This document shows, piece after piece, positions 34,600 through 47,822 of a stretch of DNA of 64,000 nucleotides (positions are counted from its first letter, which is position 1; each line of letters begins with the position of its first letter). Origin of the DNA: Erinaceus europaeus. Lineage: Eukaryota; Chordata; Mammalia; Eulipotyphla; Erinaceidae. The stretch lies in NCBI RefSeq assembly GCF_950295315.1, contig NW_026647623.1:97182-161181 (forward strand). The letters run 5' to 3'. The position numbers and the translations under genes were made by a program. Under the pieces are notes generated by a model. The model was not told the origin of the DNA and did not search any database. It worked only from the letters and a program-made list of their open reading frames with translations.

Positions 34600-35099
34600 C
34601 TACAATGTATTGGATATGACATTCAAACAATTGATTGCTAAAACCTGGAGGGAATCTGTGCATCAGGAAAAGAATTGTCCAAAGGAGTAACATCTCCAAA
34701 TTATTAGCTATATGCAGCTGCAATGGGACTGAGCAAAAAAGGCTCGAGTAGGAACTCATCCAGGAGACACTCCACATGGACAGGCTCACAAGTTTCCTAG
34801 TCTGGCAACACACACAGGGCAGCTTCTAGTTCCCAGTGCAAGCCACAGGACAAAAACCTCTCCCTCTTCAGTATCTTCACATCTGAAAAGATGAAAAGTG
34901 GCCAATGGCCAAGGAGAGCTATAATGGTGTCATATTGAGCTGTATATCAGAATGTGCCAATTGCTTTGCACAAAATCACCTATGCCACAGTGATACTGTT
35001 GTTCTATCTGTCTCTCCCTCACACACACACACACACACAAACACACACTCTCACAGTCACACACACGCACACAACCACAGAGGCACAGGCACCAACGGA

Positions 35100-35377
35100 G
35101 TTATACACATGCGCACTGGACAGCTTCTTCAAGGCAGGGCCCTGGGCTGAACCCTGCTTCGCACTTCCTGGAAGCATGCCCATCCTTTTAAGGCCAGCTC
35201 TGAGCTCCCATTGGCGGGATTCCTTCAGAAGGCCCGCACACAGGGCGCCAGCCAGGCTCTGATAGGCCAGAGGCCTAGGCCACGCCCAGAACCCCTGCCA
35301 GCAATACCATTGGCCAGTGTGCTTGGACACTCCCAGGAGGGTCAGGGCCTCTAATCAGTGATAGGCCAGCAGCCTTG
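35100..35377 (+). promoter_or_regulatory. G block, CCAAT-rich promoter-like
   Basis: The best-kept G copy. Inverted CCAAT boxes lie at 35210-35214 (attggcggg) and 35309-35313 (attggccag), with a decayed third near 35358. It also has a ccacgccc box near 35280, an atgcgcactgg site resembling NRF1, and a ttttaagg patch near 35187. It is preceded by a CA-rich tract. The direction of any transcription is unknown, since CCAAT boxes work either way. Confidence 0.45.
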
Positions 35378-35640
35378 AATACCATGAGTGAAGACAGGGT
35401 GTGTGAGAGCATGTGAGAGTTAAGGACAGAGACGGCAAGAGCATGTGAGAATTAGAGACAGAGAAGGCGAAAAGAGAAATAGATGAGTTGGAAAGAGACC
35501 AGAATTCAAAAACCTCCTACACTGTGTTCATTGATGACAGGTTCAAACCTGGCTTGTAGATTGTAAGGCAGGAGCTCTCATGCCCACAGACCCCAAACAG
35601 CCCCACCTTTCACCATATGCTGTACTACCAGACCTGACAG

Positions 35641-35677
<37 letters not shown>

Positions 35678-35835
35678 GGTCTCTCTCTCTGTGTGTGTCT
35701 GTGTGTGTTCAGAGCTCACCTGTAGTAGTCTCAGAGGATGGGTGTCAAGGTAGCCAACACCAACTGCAACTTATGTACAGAGAAACTAGCTGTTCAGGGA
35801 AAGCCAGCTAGCCCAGATTCTGGCTAAGGAAGAAT

Positions 35836-36010
35836 GCCAGAGAACTTGTGGAAGCCTAGGACTCAATTTTGAGCCCCTGGTCACCACTTACCCAGCTAGG
35901 GAAAAGTTGGTCTAGTGGCAAATCAGAGCTGCAGCTGTCTTTCTGTCTCTCTTCCTGCTTGGGCCCTGCTCTATCAATTTATGACTGTTTCCTTCTCCTC
36001 AATACGAAAG
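35836..36010 (+). mobile_element. Possible old tRNA-type SINE
   Basis: It contains ggactcaattttgagcccc, then gctgcagctgtctttctgtctctcttc and a ctctatcaatttatgactg end. This resembles a diverged hedgehog-type SINE but is weak. What follows to 36261 is not recognised. Confidence 0.4.
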
Positions 36011-36261
36011 TTACAGTGATGTACAGAAATACAGGGAAAGTGGGAAAAATTACCCCCCTTGCCCACTATTACATGTAACTGTTGACTGTAAACCATTCAT
36101 CCCCCAAGAAAGAACAGAATAAATATTTGGGAGGTTAGAAACATTGTAGGTTAAATAGTGAGCATTCTCTAGAGCCATGCAATACTAATCTATTGTGCAT
36201 TGGATGTCACTGTCAAAAACAGTGCAGTAGTAGTTGTAGTAGTGTGTAGTATCATGAAAAG

Positions 36262-39070
36262 GAAATGTATTGTGTGTCAGAAGTTCCCTTCAATTATAAG
36301 AGAAAATCTATCAGGCAGAAGAAATGACCCCTCATGTGATATTGGACTAAATAAATAAATAAATATGCAAATAAATGGGGATGATCTACGAGGATTTGAA
36401 AAAAATAAAAACAGAGACCACAGGAAGACCTGATTATAGCAGAAATATAGAAAACGTCTGCTGAGAAACAGAGGGCTGCTTCAAAAATTCTCTGACACTT
36501 TAGGGTCCTGGAAAATTAAGAATTAACAAGAATGAAAAGAAATGCATACGTATTGAAGCTTACGATAGAAAATGGAGTCAAGTTCTGTGCTATAATTACA
36601 ATAAGGATACTGAAAGAAAGGCTATTGGAAATTTCCTGGAAGGTTTATAATTTAAAATTGTAGTGAATCCTGCTCCAACTATGTGACCAATTATTTATGA
36701 ATAAGGAGGCTGTTATAAATGCGGTAATTCTGCATTAAGATCAAATAAAAAATGCAACAATTCTAAAAATAACTGATACATATATATATGTATATATATA
36801 CATATATATGTATATATATACTGATACATATATATATGTATATATGTATATATATACATATATATATGTATATATATGTACATATATGTAAGTGTATATT
36901 TATTATAGACTCTAAAGGATACTAGCATGGCTATGAGGAGACAAAGTATGGCTTGTGCCAGAGAGACTTACAAAGCTGAGGCTCCAGAAACCTAGGTGAA
37001 ATCGCCAACAAAACAAGCCAGAGCTCAGCAGTGCTCTGGCAACTCTCTTTGTATATCTGGGCCTGTCAATAAATAATATATAAGTAAAATATTAATGAGT
37101 GCAGACAGAGTGAGTGAGAGCCTGTGAGAGTCAGAGACAGAGATGGTGAGAAGAGAAATAGAAGAGTTGGAAAGAGACCAGAATTCCAAAACCTCCTACA
37201 CTGTGTTCATTGATGACAGGTTCTAACCTGGGTTGTAGAGATTGTAAGGCAGCAGTCTCATGTCCACAGACCTAGACAACCCCAGCCTTCACCATATGTG
37301 TGTAGTATTTACCACAGGAAATGTATTGTGAGTGTAAACTTCCCTTCAATTATAATGAAAAATCCATCAAGCAGAATAAATGACTCTTCATGTAATATAG
37401 GACTAAATAAATAAATAAACATGCAAATAAATTTGGATGATCTAGGAGGATTTGACAAAAATGAAAAATAAATGCAAAAAGCACAAGAAGACCTGATTAG
37501 AGCAGAAACATAGAAACCATCTGCTGAGAAACAGAGGGCTGCTTCAAAAATTCCGAGACACTTCAGAGTCCAGGGAAATTAAGATTTCAGGAGATTGAAA
37601 AGAAACTCATATTTATTGAAGCTTACACTAGAGAAAGGAGGCAATTTCTGTACTATAATAATTACAATAAAGATGCTGATAGAATGCTATTAGAAATTCT
37701 ACTGGAAGGTTCTATTAGTTATAATTGTATTGAATCCTGCTCCAACTATGTGTCAAATTATTAATGAAAAAGGAAGCTGTTATAAATGTGTTAATTCTGA
37801 TTAAGATCAATTACATAGGTTGACAATTCCAAAAATGACAGATATATATATATATATGTATATTTATATATGTGTATATATAAGTATATGTATTTATATA
37901 TATTTTTATAAAGTCTGAGACATACTGCCATGGATATGAGGAGACAGAATATGGCTTGTGTCTGAGAGACTTACAAAGCTGAGGCTCCAGTAGCCTAGGG
38001 GAAATCACCAACAAAACAAGCCTGAGCTCAGCAGTGCATTGGCAACTCTCTTTGTATATCTGGGCCTGTCAATAAAATAAGGATATAAGTAAAATATTAC
38101 TGAGTGCAGACAGAGTGAGTGAGAGCCTGTAAGAGTCAGAGACAGAGATGGCGAGAAGAGAAATAGAAGAGTTGGAAATAGACCATTCATGACAAGTTCC
38201 AACCAGGGTTGTAGAGATTGTAAGCAGCAGCTCTAATGCCCACAGACCCCAGACAACCCAAGCCTTCACCATATGTGTGTAGTATTTCCCCCAGGAAATG
38301 TATTCTGCCTCAAAAGTTCCCTTCAATTTTAAGAGAAAAACAATCAAGCAGAAGAAATGACCCGTCATGTGATACCTGACCAAATAAATAAATATGCAAA
38401 TAAATGGGGATGATCTAGGAGGACTTTAAAAAATAAAAAAATGAAAACAAAACCACAAGAAGACCTGCTTCAAAAATTCCCTAACACTTCAGGATCCAGG
38501 GAAATTAAGATTTCCAGAAAAAGAAAACAAACACATAAGTATTGTGGCTTACACTAGAAAAAGAAGGGAAGTTCTGGGATATGATAATTACAATAAGGAT
38601 GCTGGTAGAAACACTATTAGAAATGTTATTGGAAGGTTCTATTATTTATATTTGAATAGAATGCTGCTCCAACTATATAGCGAATTATTTCTGAAAAACT
38701 AGGCTGTTATAAATGTGGTATTTCTGAATTAAGGTCAAATACATATGTCAACAATTCTAAAAATGACAGATATATAAATATATATATATTTATATATGTA
38801 TGTATATCTTTAATATAAACTCTCAGTGATAATGGCATGGAAATGAGGAGACAGAATATGGCTGTGTCAGAAAGACTTACAAACTGAGGCTCCAGTAGCC
38901 TAGGTGAAATCGCCAACACAACAAGCCAGAGCTCAGCAGTGCTCTGGTAACTCTCTTTGTATATCTGGGCCTGTCATTACAATACGTATATAAGTAAAAT
39001 ATTAATGAGAGAAGACAGAGTGTGTGAGAGCATGTGAGATTTAGAGACAGAGAAGGCGAGAAGAGGAATA
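36262..39070 (+). repeat. C-block tandem array (three copies)
   Basis: Copies start at aaatgtattgtg-like sequence at 36262, 37318 and 38296, with periods of about 1056 and 978 bp. Each is A/T-rich and contains gaatcctgctccaacta, a TA-rich tract (about 36775-36895, 37842-37910, 38770-38815), gaggagacagaatatgg and a caatatgtgtgtagtattt-type end. The last copy leads into a3. No open frame of note. Confidence 0.85.
36775..36897. repeat. TA-rich tract with inner repeats
   Basis: tatatatgtatatata units interrupted by gtac and ctgatacat, which itself repeats. It is self-complementary and could form cruciform structure. Confidence 0.9.
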
Positions 39071-41271
39071 GATGAGTTGGAAAGAGACCAGAATTGAAAA
39101 ACCTCCTACATTGTGTTCATTGATGACAGGTTCAAACCTGGCTTGTAGAGATAGTAAGGCAGCAGCTTTCATGCCCACAGACCCCAGACAGCCCCAGACT
39201 TCACGCTATGCTGTACTACCAGACCTGACAGTAATGTGTGTGTGTGTGTGTGTGTGTGTGTGTCTGTCTGTCTGTCTGACTCTGTGTGTGTCTGTGTGTG
39301 CTCAGAACTCACCTATAGTAGTCTCAGAGCATGGGTTTCAAGGTAGCCAGCCTTACCTGCAACTTATGTACAGAGAATCTAGCTGGTTAGGGAAAGCCAG
39401 CTAGCCCAGATTCTGGCTCAGCAAGAATGCATAGGCAAAGGGACCCTCAAGTCTCGCTCTCCTGAGTTCCCTATACAATCTTATGCCTCACTATCATCGA
39501 AACACTGCCAATGGGGTAAGCTGGGGCACCCCTCAGAATTCAGGGGCAGGACCCTGTCCAGTCACGTTTGGCTGCATACTCAGCCTCCAGGCTACCAGTC
39601 CACTTCTCAGGGCAGCAGATTACAAGCCCACAAAGAACCCAGAAAGAGTTCCAACATAGATGGGAACTGTGTTTGACCAAACAATAGTGGATGAACCCGG
39701 CCCCTTACACCTCCCCTTTGGGTCCTGCTAAGGCAATTGCTCCTGTGGCCTCACAATCCCTGATCATGGTGTACTGGTGTCCATACATCACACTCAGAGA
39801 GATTCCCAGAAGTAGGCATCCATGAGTATCCCATACAAAGTCGCTCTGCTTGCAGCAAGCACAAACTCCCCAGGCCCTTGCTATGGAGAGACAAAAGGAA
39901 GATGGATGCCTCCATTGGCTGAATTAGGAGCTTCCAGTGGAGATCGCAGCCCCGCCCCTCACCTGAGGGCCTGGCTGCTGCTAATAAAGGCAATTGGAAA
40001 CAGCTGTTACCACTTGGGGCCTGAGGACATACTCAGGAATCCCTCCAGGAGCTAGCAGGCTGGCAGACCTCCTGACACCGGAATAGCTGTGTTCCTAGTT
40101 GGGATGGCATTCTGGCCAGTGGTGAGAATATAACCTAGATACAATAAAGAACTTCAAGTTTGAAAAGGATGTGAAACCCCATGAGGATCTTGGTAAAGAC
40201 TTTTCACAGACATCAAAACACCCTCTTTCAGAACCATGGAAGCGTCTGTTTTGCTTTGAAAATCTGGACACTGGTGTGGCCATCAGCACAACCGATCCTT
40301 TACATTGGGCCGAATACAGGGAAAGCACAATGTGTGTGCCAGGGGGATAGAGTTTCACTTCTCTTGACCTGGTCTCTCATGGAATAAGGACAAGGATGCG
40401 GTGTAGGAAATTGAGGAGGGCTGCATTTAGGTGAGTGTCAGACTCAGGGCCCTGGAGAATGGGAGTCAAGCACAGAGGGCCTGGACAGCTACAGCTGGAG
40501 ATGGACATATGCCTGTTAGCTGCAGCAGGATTGCTGTCTCCTCAGTTCTCAAATGTACTACGCCATATGCAGGAGATTAAGTAATCCAAAGGGCAAAGAA
40601 AGTAAAATATCAACACCAGGAAGTCCGAGATCACTATGCATGCACTGACATCCAAAAAGGGCCCAGTGAAGAAGGCACGTAGAGACAGTCAGAGAGACAG
40701 GATGACACAGATAGAAAAGGACTGAAATTCTGGCCCTGTGTTGATCAGTGCCAGAGCACTGATGATAAATCCTCCATGCCCATGCATACTTCTTAAAAGT
40801 GGAATTGTTATTTTATGTTTGTGAGGAAAGGTTACACTTAGAACATCTAGGTATTAGCCCACTCTGAGAAGCAACACGTGGCCTGCAGCCCACTCTCCAA
40901 AACTGCCATCGCCTCTCCATTTGGAAGTAGTCTTAGTGATGCTCAAGCCAAGATGCAGGCTGGTGTATTGTATCTCCCTGGACCAGCCTCAGACTGTGCT
41001 GTGTGCAGGGAAATGCACTATGTCTATTTCTTCTTTGATTTACAGTTTTGGGATAGGACTCGGTGGATAAAAAGAGCAAGAGGGAAGTAGATGATTTGGA
41101 AGCGGTAGTTTGTGCTGAGAGAGATTTGTAGAGTGATAAGAGGTATAGGAATGGCTCTGTGAGATATCTCTCATGACTTTGGCTCAGAAGGGCCTTCTGT
41201 ATCCGCATTCTTCCCCTTATCCTGAGCAGTGCAGGTCTCTAGCTAAAATATATTTTCAGACCTCTAAATGT

Positions 41272-41273
<2 letters not shown>

Positions 41274-41330
<57 letters not shown>

Positions 41331-41375
41331 TATATATATGTAACATGTTATATATATATAAATATATAGAGAGAG
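41274..41375. repeat. Long AT tract with palindromic interruption
   Basis: About 55 bp of AT, then gtgtatatatatgtaacatgttatatatata, then a short GA run. The interruption includes an inverted copy of the preceding ttacatatata flank. Confidence 0.92.
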
Positions 41376-41394
41376 ACACTTATGTAGTCATTTT

Positions 41395-42208
41395 CTACAA
41401 TGGATTTTATATGACATTCAGACAATTGATTGCTAAAACCTGGAGAGAAACTGCATCAGGAAAAGAATTGTACTAAGGAGTAAACTCTCAAAATCATTAG
41501 CTATATGCAGCTCCAACGAGACAGAGTGAAAAAGGCTCGAGAAGGAACTCATCAAGGAGACTATCCACATGGACATTCACCACAAGTTTCCTACTCTGGC
41601 AACAGACACAGTGCATCTGGTAGTTCCAATTGCAAGCCTCAGGGCAAAAACCTCTCCCTCTTCAGTGTTTTTACATCTGAAAAGAAGCAAAGTGACCAAG
41701 TGCCAAAGAGAGCTGCAATGGTGTCAATATTGAGCTGTAAATCAGAATTTACCAAGTGTTTTGCAAAAAATATCACTTTATTATAAACTCTGAGTGATAC
41801 TGGCATGGAAATGAGGAGACAGAATATGGCTTGTGTCAGAAAGACTTACAAACTGTGACTCCATAAACCTAGTTGAAATCGCCAACACAACAAGCCAGAG
41901 CTCAGCAGTGCTGTGGTACCTCTCTTTGTATATCTGGGCCTGTCAGTAAAATAAGTATATAAGTAAAATATTAATGAGTGAAGACCGAATGTGTGAGAGC
42001 ATGTGAGAGTTAGAGACTGAGAAGGGGAGAAGAGAAATAGAAGAGTTGGAAACAGACCAGAATTCAAAAACCTCCTACACCGTGTTCATTGATGACAGCT
42101 TCAAACCTGGCTTGTAGAGATTGTAAGGCAGCAGCTCTCATGCCCACAGACCCAAACAGCCCCAGCCTTCACCATATGCTGTACTACCAGACCTGACAGT
42201 AATGTGTG

Positions 42209-42240
<32 letters not shown>

Positions 42241-44977
42241 ACTGTGTGTCTTTGTGTGCTCAGAATTCACCTATAGTAGTCTCAGAGAATGGGTGGCAAG
42301 GTAGCCAGCCTCAAGAGATTCCCAGAAGTAGGCATCCATGAGTGTGCCATACAAAGTCGATCTGCTTGCAGGAAGCACAAACTCCCCAGGCACTTACTAT
42401 GGAGAGACAAAAGGAAGATGGATGCCTCCATGGGCTGAATTAGGAGTTTCCAGTGGAGATCACAGCCCCTCCCCTCATATGAGGGCCTGGCTGCTGCTAA
42501 TAAAGGCAATCGGAAACACCTGTTACCACGTGGGACATGCGGACATACTCAGAAATCCCTCCAGGAGCTAGCAGGCTGGCAGACCTCCTGACCCAAGATA
42601 GCTGTACTCCTAGTTGGGAGGGCCTTCTGGCCAGAGGGGAGAATATTCCCTAGATAAAAGAAAGAACCTCAGGTTTCAAAATGATTTGGAACCCCATGAG
42701 GCACTTGGAAAAGACTGCAGCACTCTCATTGCGCAGCCTCTGGAAGGCCCGCCCACCAGCCATTTCTGCTGGAAAGAGATGAGAATTCAAAAACCTCCTA
42801 CACTGTGTTCATTGATGACAGGTTCAAACCTGGCTTGTAGAGATTGTAAGGCAGCAGCTCTCATGCCCACAGACCCCAGAGAGCCCCAGCCTTCACCATA
42901 TGCTGTGCTACCAGACCTGGCAGTAATGTGTGTGTGTGTGTGTGTGTGTGTATGTCTGTCTGTCTGTGTGTCTGTGTGTGCTCAGAGCTCACCTGTAGTA
43001 GTCACAGAACATGGGTGTCAAGGTAGCCAGACTCACCTGCAACTTATATACAGAGAACCTAGATGTTCAGGGCAAGCCAGCTAGCACAGATTCTGGCTAA
43101 GCAAAAATGCATATGCAAAGGTACTCTCATGTCTCCCTCTCCTGAGTTCCCGATTCAATCCAGTCCCTCACTATCATCCAAAAACTGCCAATGGGATAAG
43201 CTGGGGAACCCCTCAGAATTTAGGGGAATGAGCCTGTCTAGTCACATTTATCTGCCTACTCAGCCTCCAGACTCTCAGTCCACTGATCAGGGCAGCAGAT
43301 TACAAGCCCAGAAAGAGCTGTGTTTCAACATAGATGGGAACTGTGTTGGATCAAACAATAGTGGATGAACCAGGCCCCTTACATCTACCCTTTGGATCCA
43401 GCTAAAGCTATTGCTCCTCTGGCCTCAATCCCTGATCATGGTGTCATGGGGTCCACAAATCACACTCAGAGAGATTCCCAGAAGTAGGCATGTATGAGTG
43501 TCCCACACAACGTCGCTCTGCTTGCAAGAAACACAAAATCCCTGGGCCCTTTCTATAGACAAACAAAAGAAAGATGGATGCCTCCATTGGCTGAATTCGG
43601 AGCTTCCAGTGGAGATCACAGCCCCAAACCTCACCTGATGGCCTGGTTGCTGCTAATAAAGACTATTGGAAACAATTGTTGCCACTTGGGCCCTGAGGAC
43701 ATATTCAGGAATCCCTCCAGGAGCTAGTAGGCTGGCAGACCTCCAGACCCAGGGATAGCTGTGCTCCTATTTGGGAAGGCCTTCTGGCCAGAGGTGAGAA
43801 TATTACCTAGATACAAGAAAGAACTTCAGGTTTAAAAAGGAATAGAAAGCCCATGAGTAACTTGGAAAAGACATTTCACAGCCATCAAAACACCCTCATT
43901 CTGATCCCTAAAAGCTTCCATTTCACGTGGAAAATATGGAAACTCGTGTGGCTATAAGTACCACAGATCCATTACATTCGGCCCAATAGAGGGAAAGCAC
44001 AATGTTTTTGCCAGGGGGATAGAGTTTCACTTCTCTTGACCTGGGCTCTCATGGAATAAGGACAAGTGTGGTGCAGGCAATTGAGGAGGGCTGCATTTAG
44101 GCTGAGTGTCAGCCTCAGGGCCCTGGAGAATGGGAGTCAAGCACAGAGGGCCTGGATCGCTGCAGCTTGAGATGCACATATGCCTGTTACCTGCAGCAGG
44201 ATAGCTTTCTTCTCAGGTCCCCTATGTACTATGTCATATCCATGAGACTAAATAATCCAAAGGGCAAAGAATGGAAATTTTTAACTCCAGGAAGACAGAG
44301 TCTTCAATGCATGCACTGACTTCCAGTAAAGGCCCAGTGAGGAAGGCAGTCAGAGAGACAGAATGACAGAGACAGAAAATTACTGAAATTCTGGCCCTGT
44401 GTTGATCAGTGCCAGAGCACTGAAGACAAAACCTCCATGCCCATGCATACTTCTTACAAGTGGCACTGTTATTTTATGTTTGTGAGGAAACATTACACTT
44501 AGAACATCTACGTCTTAGCCCATTCTGAGAATCAACACGGCAAGCAGCCCACTCTCCAAAACTGCCCTCGCCTCTCCAAATGGAAGTAATCTTAGTGATG
44601 CTCCAGCCAAGATGCAGGCTGGAGTATCTCATCTTGCTGGTCCAGCCTCAGCCTGTCCTGTGTGCAGGGAACTGCACTATATCTATTTCTTCTTTGATTT
44701 ACAGTTTTGGTATAGGACTCCGTGGACAAAAAGAGCAAGAGGGAAGTAGATGATTTGGCAGCTGTAGTTTGTGCTGAGAGAGATTTGTAGAGTGATGAGG
44801 TATACGAATGGCTCTGTGAGATGTCTCTCATGACTGTGGCTCAGAAGGGCCAGGTGTATCCACTTTACTACCCTAATCCAGAGCTGAGCAGGTCTCTAGC
44901 TAAAAAAATATTTTCAGACCTCTACATGTTATATATGTATATATGGAGAGAGAGAGATACACTGATGTAGTCATTTT
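41395..44977 (+). repeat. A unit U10 with a4/G/a3 rearrangement
   Basis: a1 41395-41670; C block to 42060; a3 42061-42310 with (TCTG)n near 42207-42240. It jumps near 42312 into mid-a4, and jumps again near 42715 into a short G block. A second a3 follows at 42780-43100 with (TG)n at 42927-42951, then full a4 to 44930. Confidence 0.85.
42715..42774 (+). promoter_or_regulatory. Truncated G block
   Basis: Sixty bases matching the 3' end of the G block at 14220-14280. The terminal CCAAT box is mutated (cattgcgcag). Confidence 0.4.
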
Positions 44978-45902
44978 ATACAATGGATTCGATATGACAT
45001 TTAGAAAATTGATTGCTAAAACCTGGAGAGAAACTGTGCATCAGGAAAAGAATTGTCTAAAGGACTAAAATCTCCAAATCATTAGCTATATGCAGCTCCA
45101 TTGGTACAGTTTGAAAAATGCTCGAGAAGGAACTCATCCAGGAGACTCTCCACATGGACAGGCAGCACAAGTTTCCTAGTCTGGAAACATACACAGGGCA
45201 TCTGGTAGTTCCCAGTGCAAGCCTCAGGGGAAAAAACCTCCCCCTCTTCAGTGTCTCAGAATTCAAAAAACTCCTACACTGTGTTCATTGATTACAGCAT
45301 CAAACCTTGCTTATAGAGATTGTAAGGCAGCAGCTCTCATGCCCACAGACCACAGACATCCCCAGCCTTCACCATATGCTGTACTACCAGAACTGAGAGT
45401 AATTGTGTGTGTGTGTCTGTCTGTCTGTCTGACTGTGTGTGTCTGTGTGTGCTTAGAGCTCACCTGTAGTATTCTCGGAGCATGGGTGTCAAGTGAGCCA
45501 GCCTCACCTGCAACTTATGTCCAGAGAACCTAGCTCATCAGGGCAAGCCAGCTAGCGCCGATTCTGGCTAACCAAGAATGCATGTGCAAAGGGACTCTCA
45601 TGTCTAAATCTCCTGAATTCCCTATTCAATCCCATGCCTCACTATCTCTCATCCAAACACTGCCAAAGGGGAAACTGGGGCACCCATCAGAATTCAGGGG
45701 CATGAGCAGGTCCAGTCACGTTTGGCTGCCTACTCAGCCTCCAGTCTCTCAGTCCACTGCTTATGGCAAAAGATTACAAGTACAGAAAGTACCCAGAAAG
45801 AGCTGTGTTTAAACATAGATGGGAACTGTGTTCGACCAAACAATAGTGGATGAACCCGGTCCCTTACACCTACCCTTTGGGTCCAGCTAAGGCAATTGCT
45901 GA

Positions 45903-46099
45903 TTATTTATTGGAATAAAAAGACAGGAATTGAGAGGGAAGGGAGGGATAGAGAGTTTGAGACACATAGAGAGACACCTGCAGCACTTCTACACCACATG
46001 TAAAGATTTCTCCTGCAGGTGGGCACCAGGGTCTTGAAGACCAGTCCTCCTGCATTGTAACATGAGAGCTTAACTGGGTCTGGCACCACCTGGTACCCT
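45903..46099 (-). mobile_element. SINE-a, hedgehog-type
   Basis: On the minus strand: a head gggtaccaggtggtgcc, a cttcaagaccc box B-like site, caggtgtctctct, and a tail ctttttattccaataaata. It is tRNA-SINE-like in layout, and the same copy is present in all three tandem B units. Confidence 0.75.
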
Positions 46100-46241
46100 T
46101 GATGGGACACTGTTTTTAGCAAGGAATAGAAATTGGAGTGGCAAGGTAATAAATAAATAAATGAAGAAATAAATAAAAGTGCATTGACATTTACTCAGTG
46201 GAAACACACAGGGACATATACATCTCTGTTACGTGTATTAC

Positions 46242-46522
46242 TTATTCATTGATTGATTGATTGCCCAAGGGGTTATTGCCACAGCTCAGGGCCTGCGCCA
46301 AAAATAATCCACAGCTCCTGCACTCCATTTGTTCCCATTTCGCTGCCCTTATTGCTTGGTCACTGTGGTGGTTATTGTTGCTGTTGTTGTTCTTACTGAC
46401 ACTTGCATAGGACAGAGAGAAAAAGAGAGAGCAGGGGAAACACAGAGTGGGAGAGAAACATAGAGCCCCTAAAGACCTGATTCACCCCCTGTAAAGCAAC
46501 TCCCCTGCAGGTGGGGGTCTGG
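46242..46522 (-). mobile_element. SINE-b, CAA-rich hedgehog-type
   Basis: Same family and orientation as 6451-6729, at the equivalent place in B1. Confidence 0.72.
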
Positions 46523-46529
46523 CCGCCAC

Positions 46530-47090
46530 ACCCCACAACCTTCCACCTGTCCCCTCTTTTCGTGAGCGCCACAAGCCCTTAACCCTCTGACATACTGCCA
46601 AACCTCTCTGCATTTACTTTTAAGGCAATATGACCTGCCTCGTTTTGAATCCTCATTATCCTGAGGATCAGTCCTGGAGACAGTGTCATGACATGACACG
46701 TGGAGATCTCTGGTTTCAGAGATCACCTGGAACAGCAGCTGGGGCTCTAGTGCCAGGGCAGGAGCAACTCCCCATCCACCCTCCATGGAGTCCACCTGCC
46801 TGCATTTTGGTCCTTTTCCCTCCAAAAAAGGTTTTTCCATTTTTTCACTGAGAAACAGGCAGCAGACAGGTTACCCAGGCAGGGGAAAAAAAAATAAAAA
46901 GCTCTTTTTTTAACCATAGAGAATGACCACATTCTGGGAAGTACAGGTTTTGAACTTGAAAACTCTGTCTGTCTGTCTCCTAGTCCACAGAAAGAGCCAC
47001 TAGCCCAGCCAGATCTCATGCTCAGATGGGGTGTTTTTGCCAGTCAAAGGTCTGCACAGCGCACTGGGATTGGGCGGCCTGAGACCCAAA
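46530..47090. other. Unrecognised B segment
   Basis: Present in B1, B2 and B3 but absent from the 6.4-kb copy. It ends in ggggaaaaaaaaataaaaagc-type A-rich sequence followed by a T-run, which could be the tail of an old retroposed element. No motif supports a gene. Confidence 0.4.
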
Positions 47091-47718
47091 TGTTACATTG
47101 TAGATGGACTGTTTGCAGTTCTTGCTCCCCAGGACATTGGACTGTCTCAACTCCCTCCCATACAGCATGAAAAAAAGACGATTGACAACCTTCGAGCAAA
47201 TGGAGTGGTGGCGAGGGGAGCTGGTTGCATGTCTGCGCTGCTCAAGCCAGGTGTCTGTGGGGGGCCGAGGCAGAGGCTGTAAGGGGGGTAGGGGGAAGAT
47301 GGAGACTGTATGAGAGGCAGGCTGTAGGCAGGGGAGCGCGTGAGTGTGTGCAGGGCTGTGTGTGGGTGTGGAGGCAGGGGGTTAGGACAGGTCCGCCTGC
47401 TGGATGGTGAGATGGCAGCTGGGCTGGCCCTGGGCCCCCAGGACTGAAGGGCAGAACAGGGTCGCAGTAAAGTAGCGCAGGGAGGCACACAGTAGATGTT
47501 AGTTGGGGAGCTGGGGGACAGAGGGCAAGGGGAAAGGGGGCAACTTTGAGGAGGGGTCTGGACTAGAGAGTTGGCGGAGCTGGAGGCATGGAAGGTCCCA
47601 GGAACCAGGGACTGACAGGAACAGATTCCTGCACCCACCCACTGGATAGAAGCTGCAGCAGCCAGAGCAGCAGCCCAGGCTTTCCTAGGCCAAGGGCCCT
47701 GAGTGAGTCCCTCTGAGG

Positions 47719-47822
47719 TTGAGGAAGAGGAGCAGGGGGTGGAGGAGGAGGAGTTGGATGAGGAGGAGGAGTAAGAGGAGTAGGAAGAAGAGGAGGAAGA
47801 GGAGGAGGATGAGGAGGGGCAG
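47719..47822. repeat. GGA/GAA polypurine tract (B1)
   Basis: About 100 bp, almost entirely purine on the plus strand, with a few T or C interruptions. Confidence 0.95.

Larger units (their letters stand above)
34600..41394 (+). repeat. A unit U9 with G block and C array
   Basis: a1 34600-34880; bridge and (CA)n 35020-35065; G block 35100-35377; a C tail 35378-35500; a3 35501-35835 with a long (TG)n at 35643-35676; SINE-like and unplaced sequence 35836-36261; three C copies 36262-39070; a3 39071-39440; a4 39450-41270; a long AT tract 41274-41375. Confidence 0.85.

Noticed and set aside
47031..47282. Recurring short frame at about 6737, 47031, 50461 and 53826 (IVDGLFAVLAPQDIGLSQLPP)
   Set aside because: Seen in all four B copies but only because the DNA is copied. 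The downstream part shifts frame between copies and no family is recognised.
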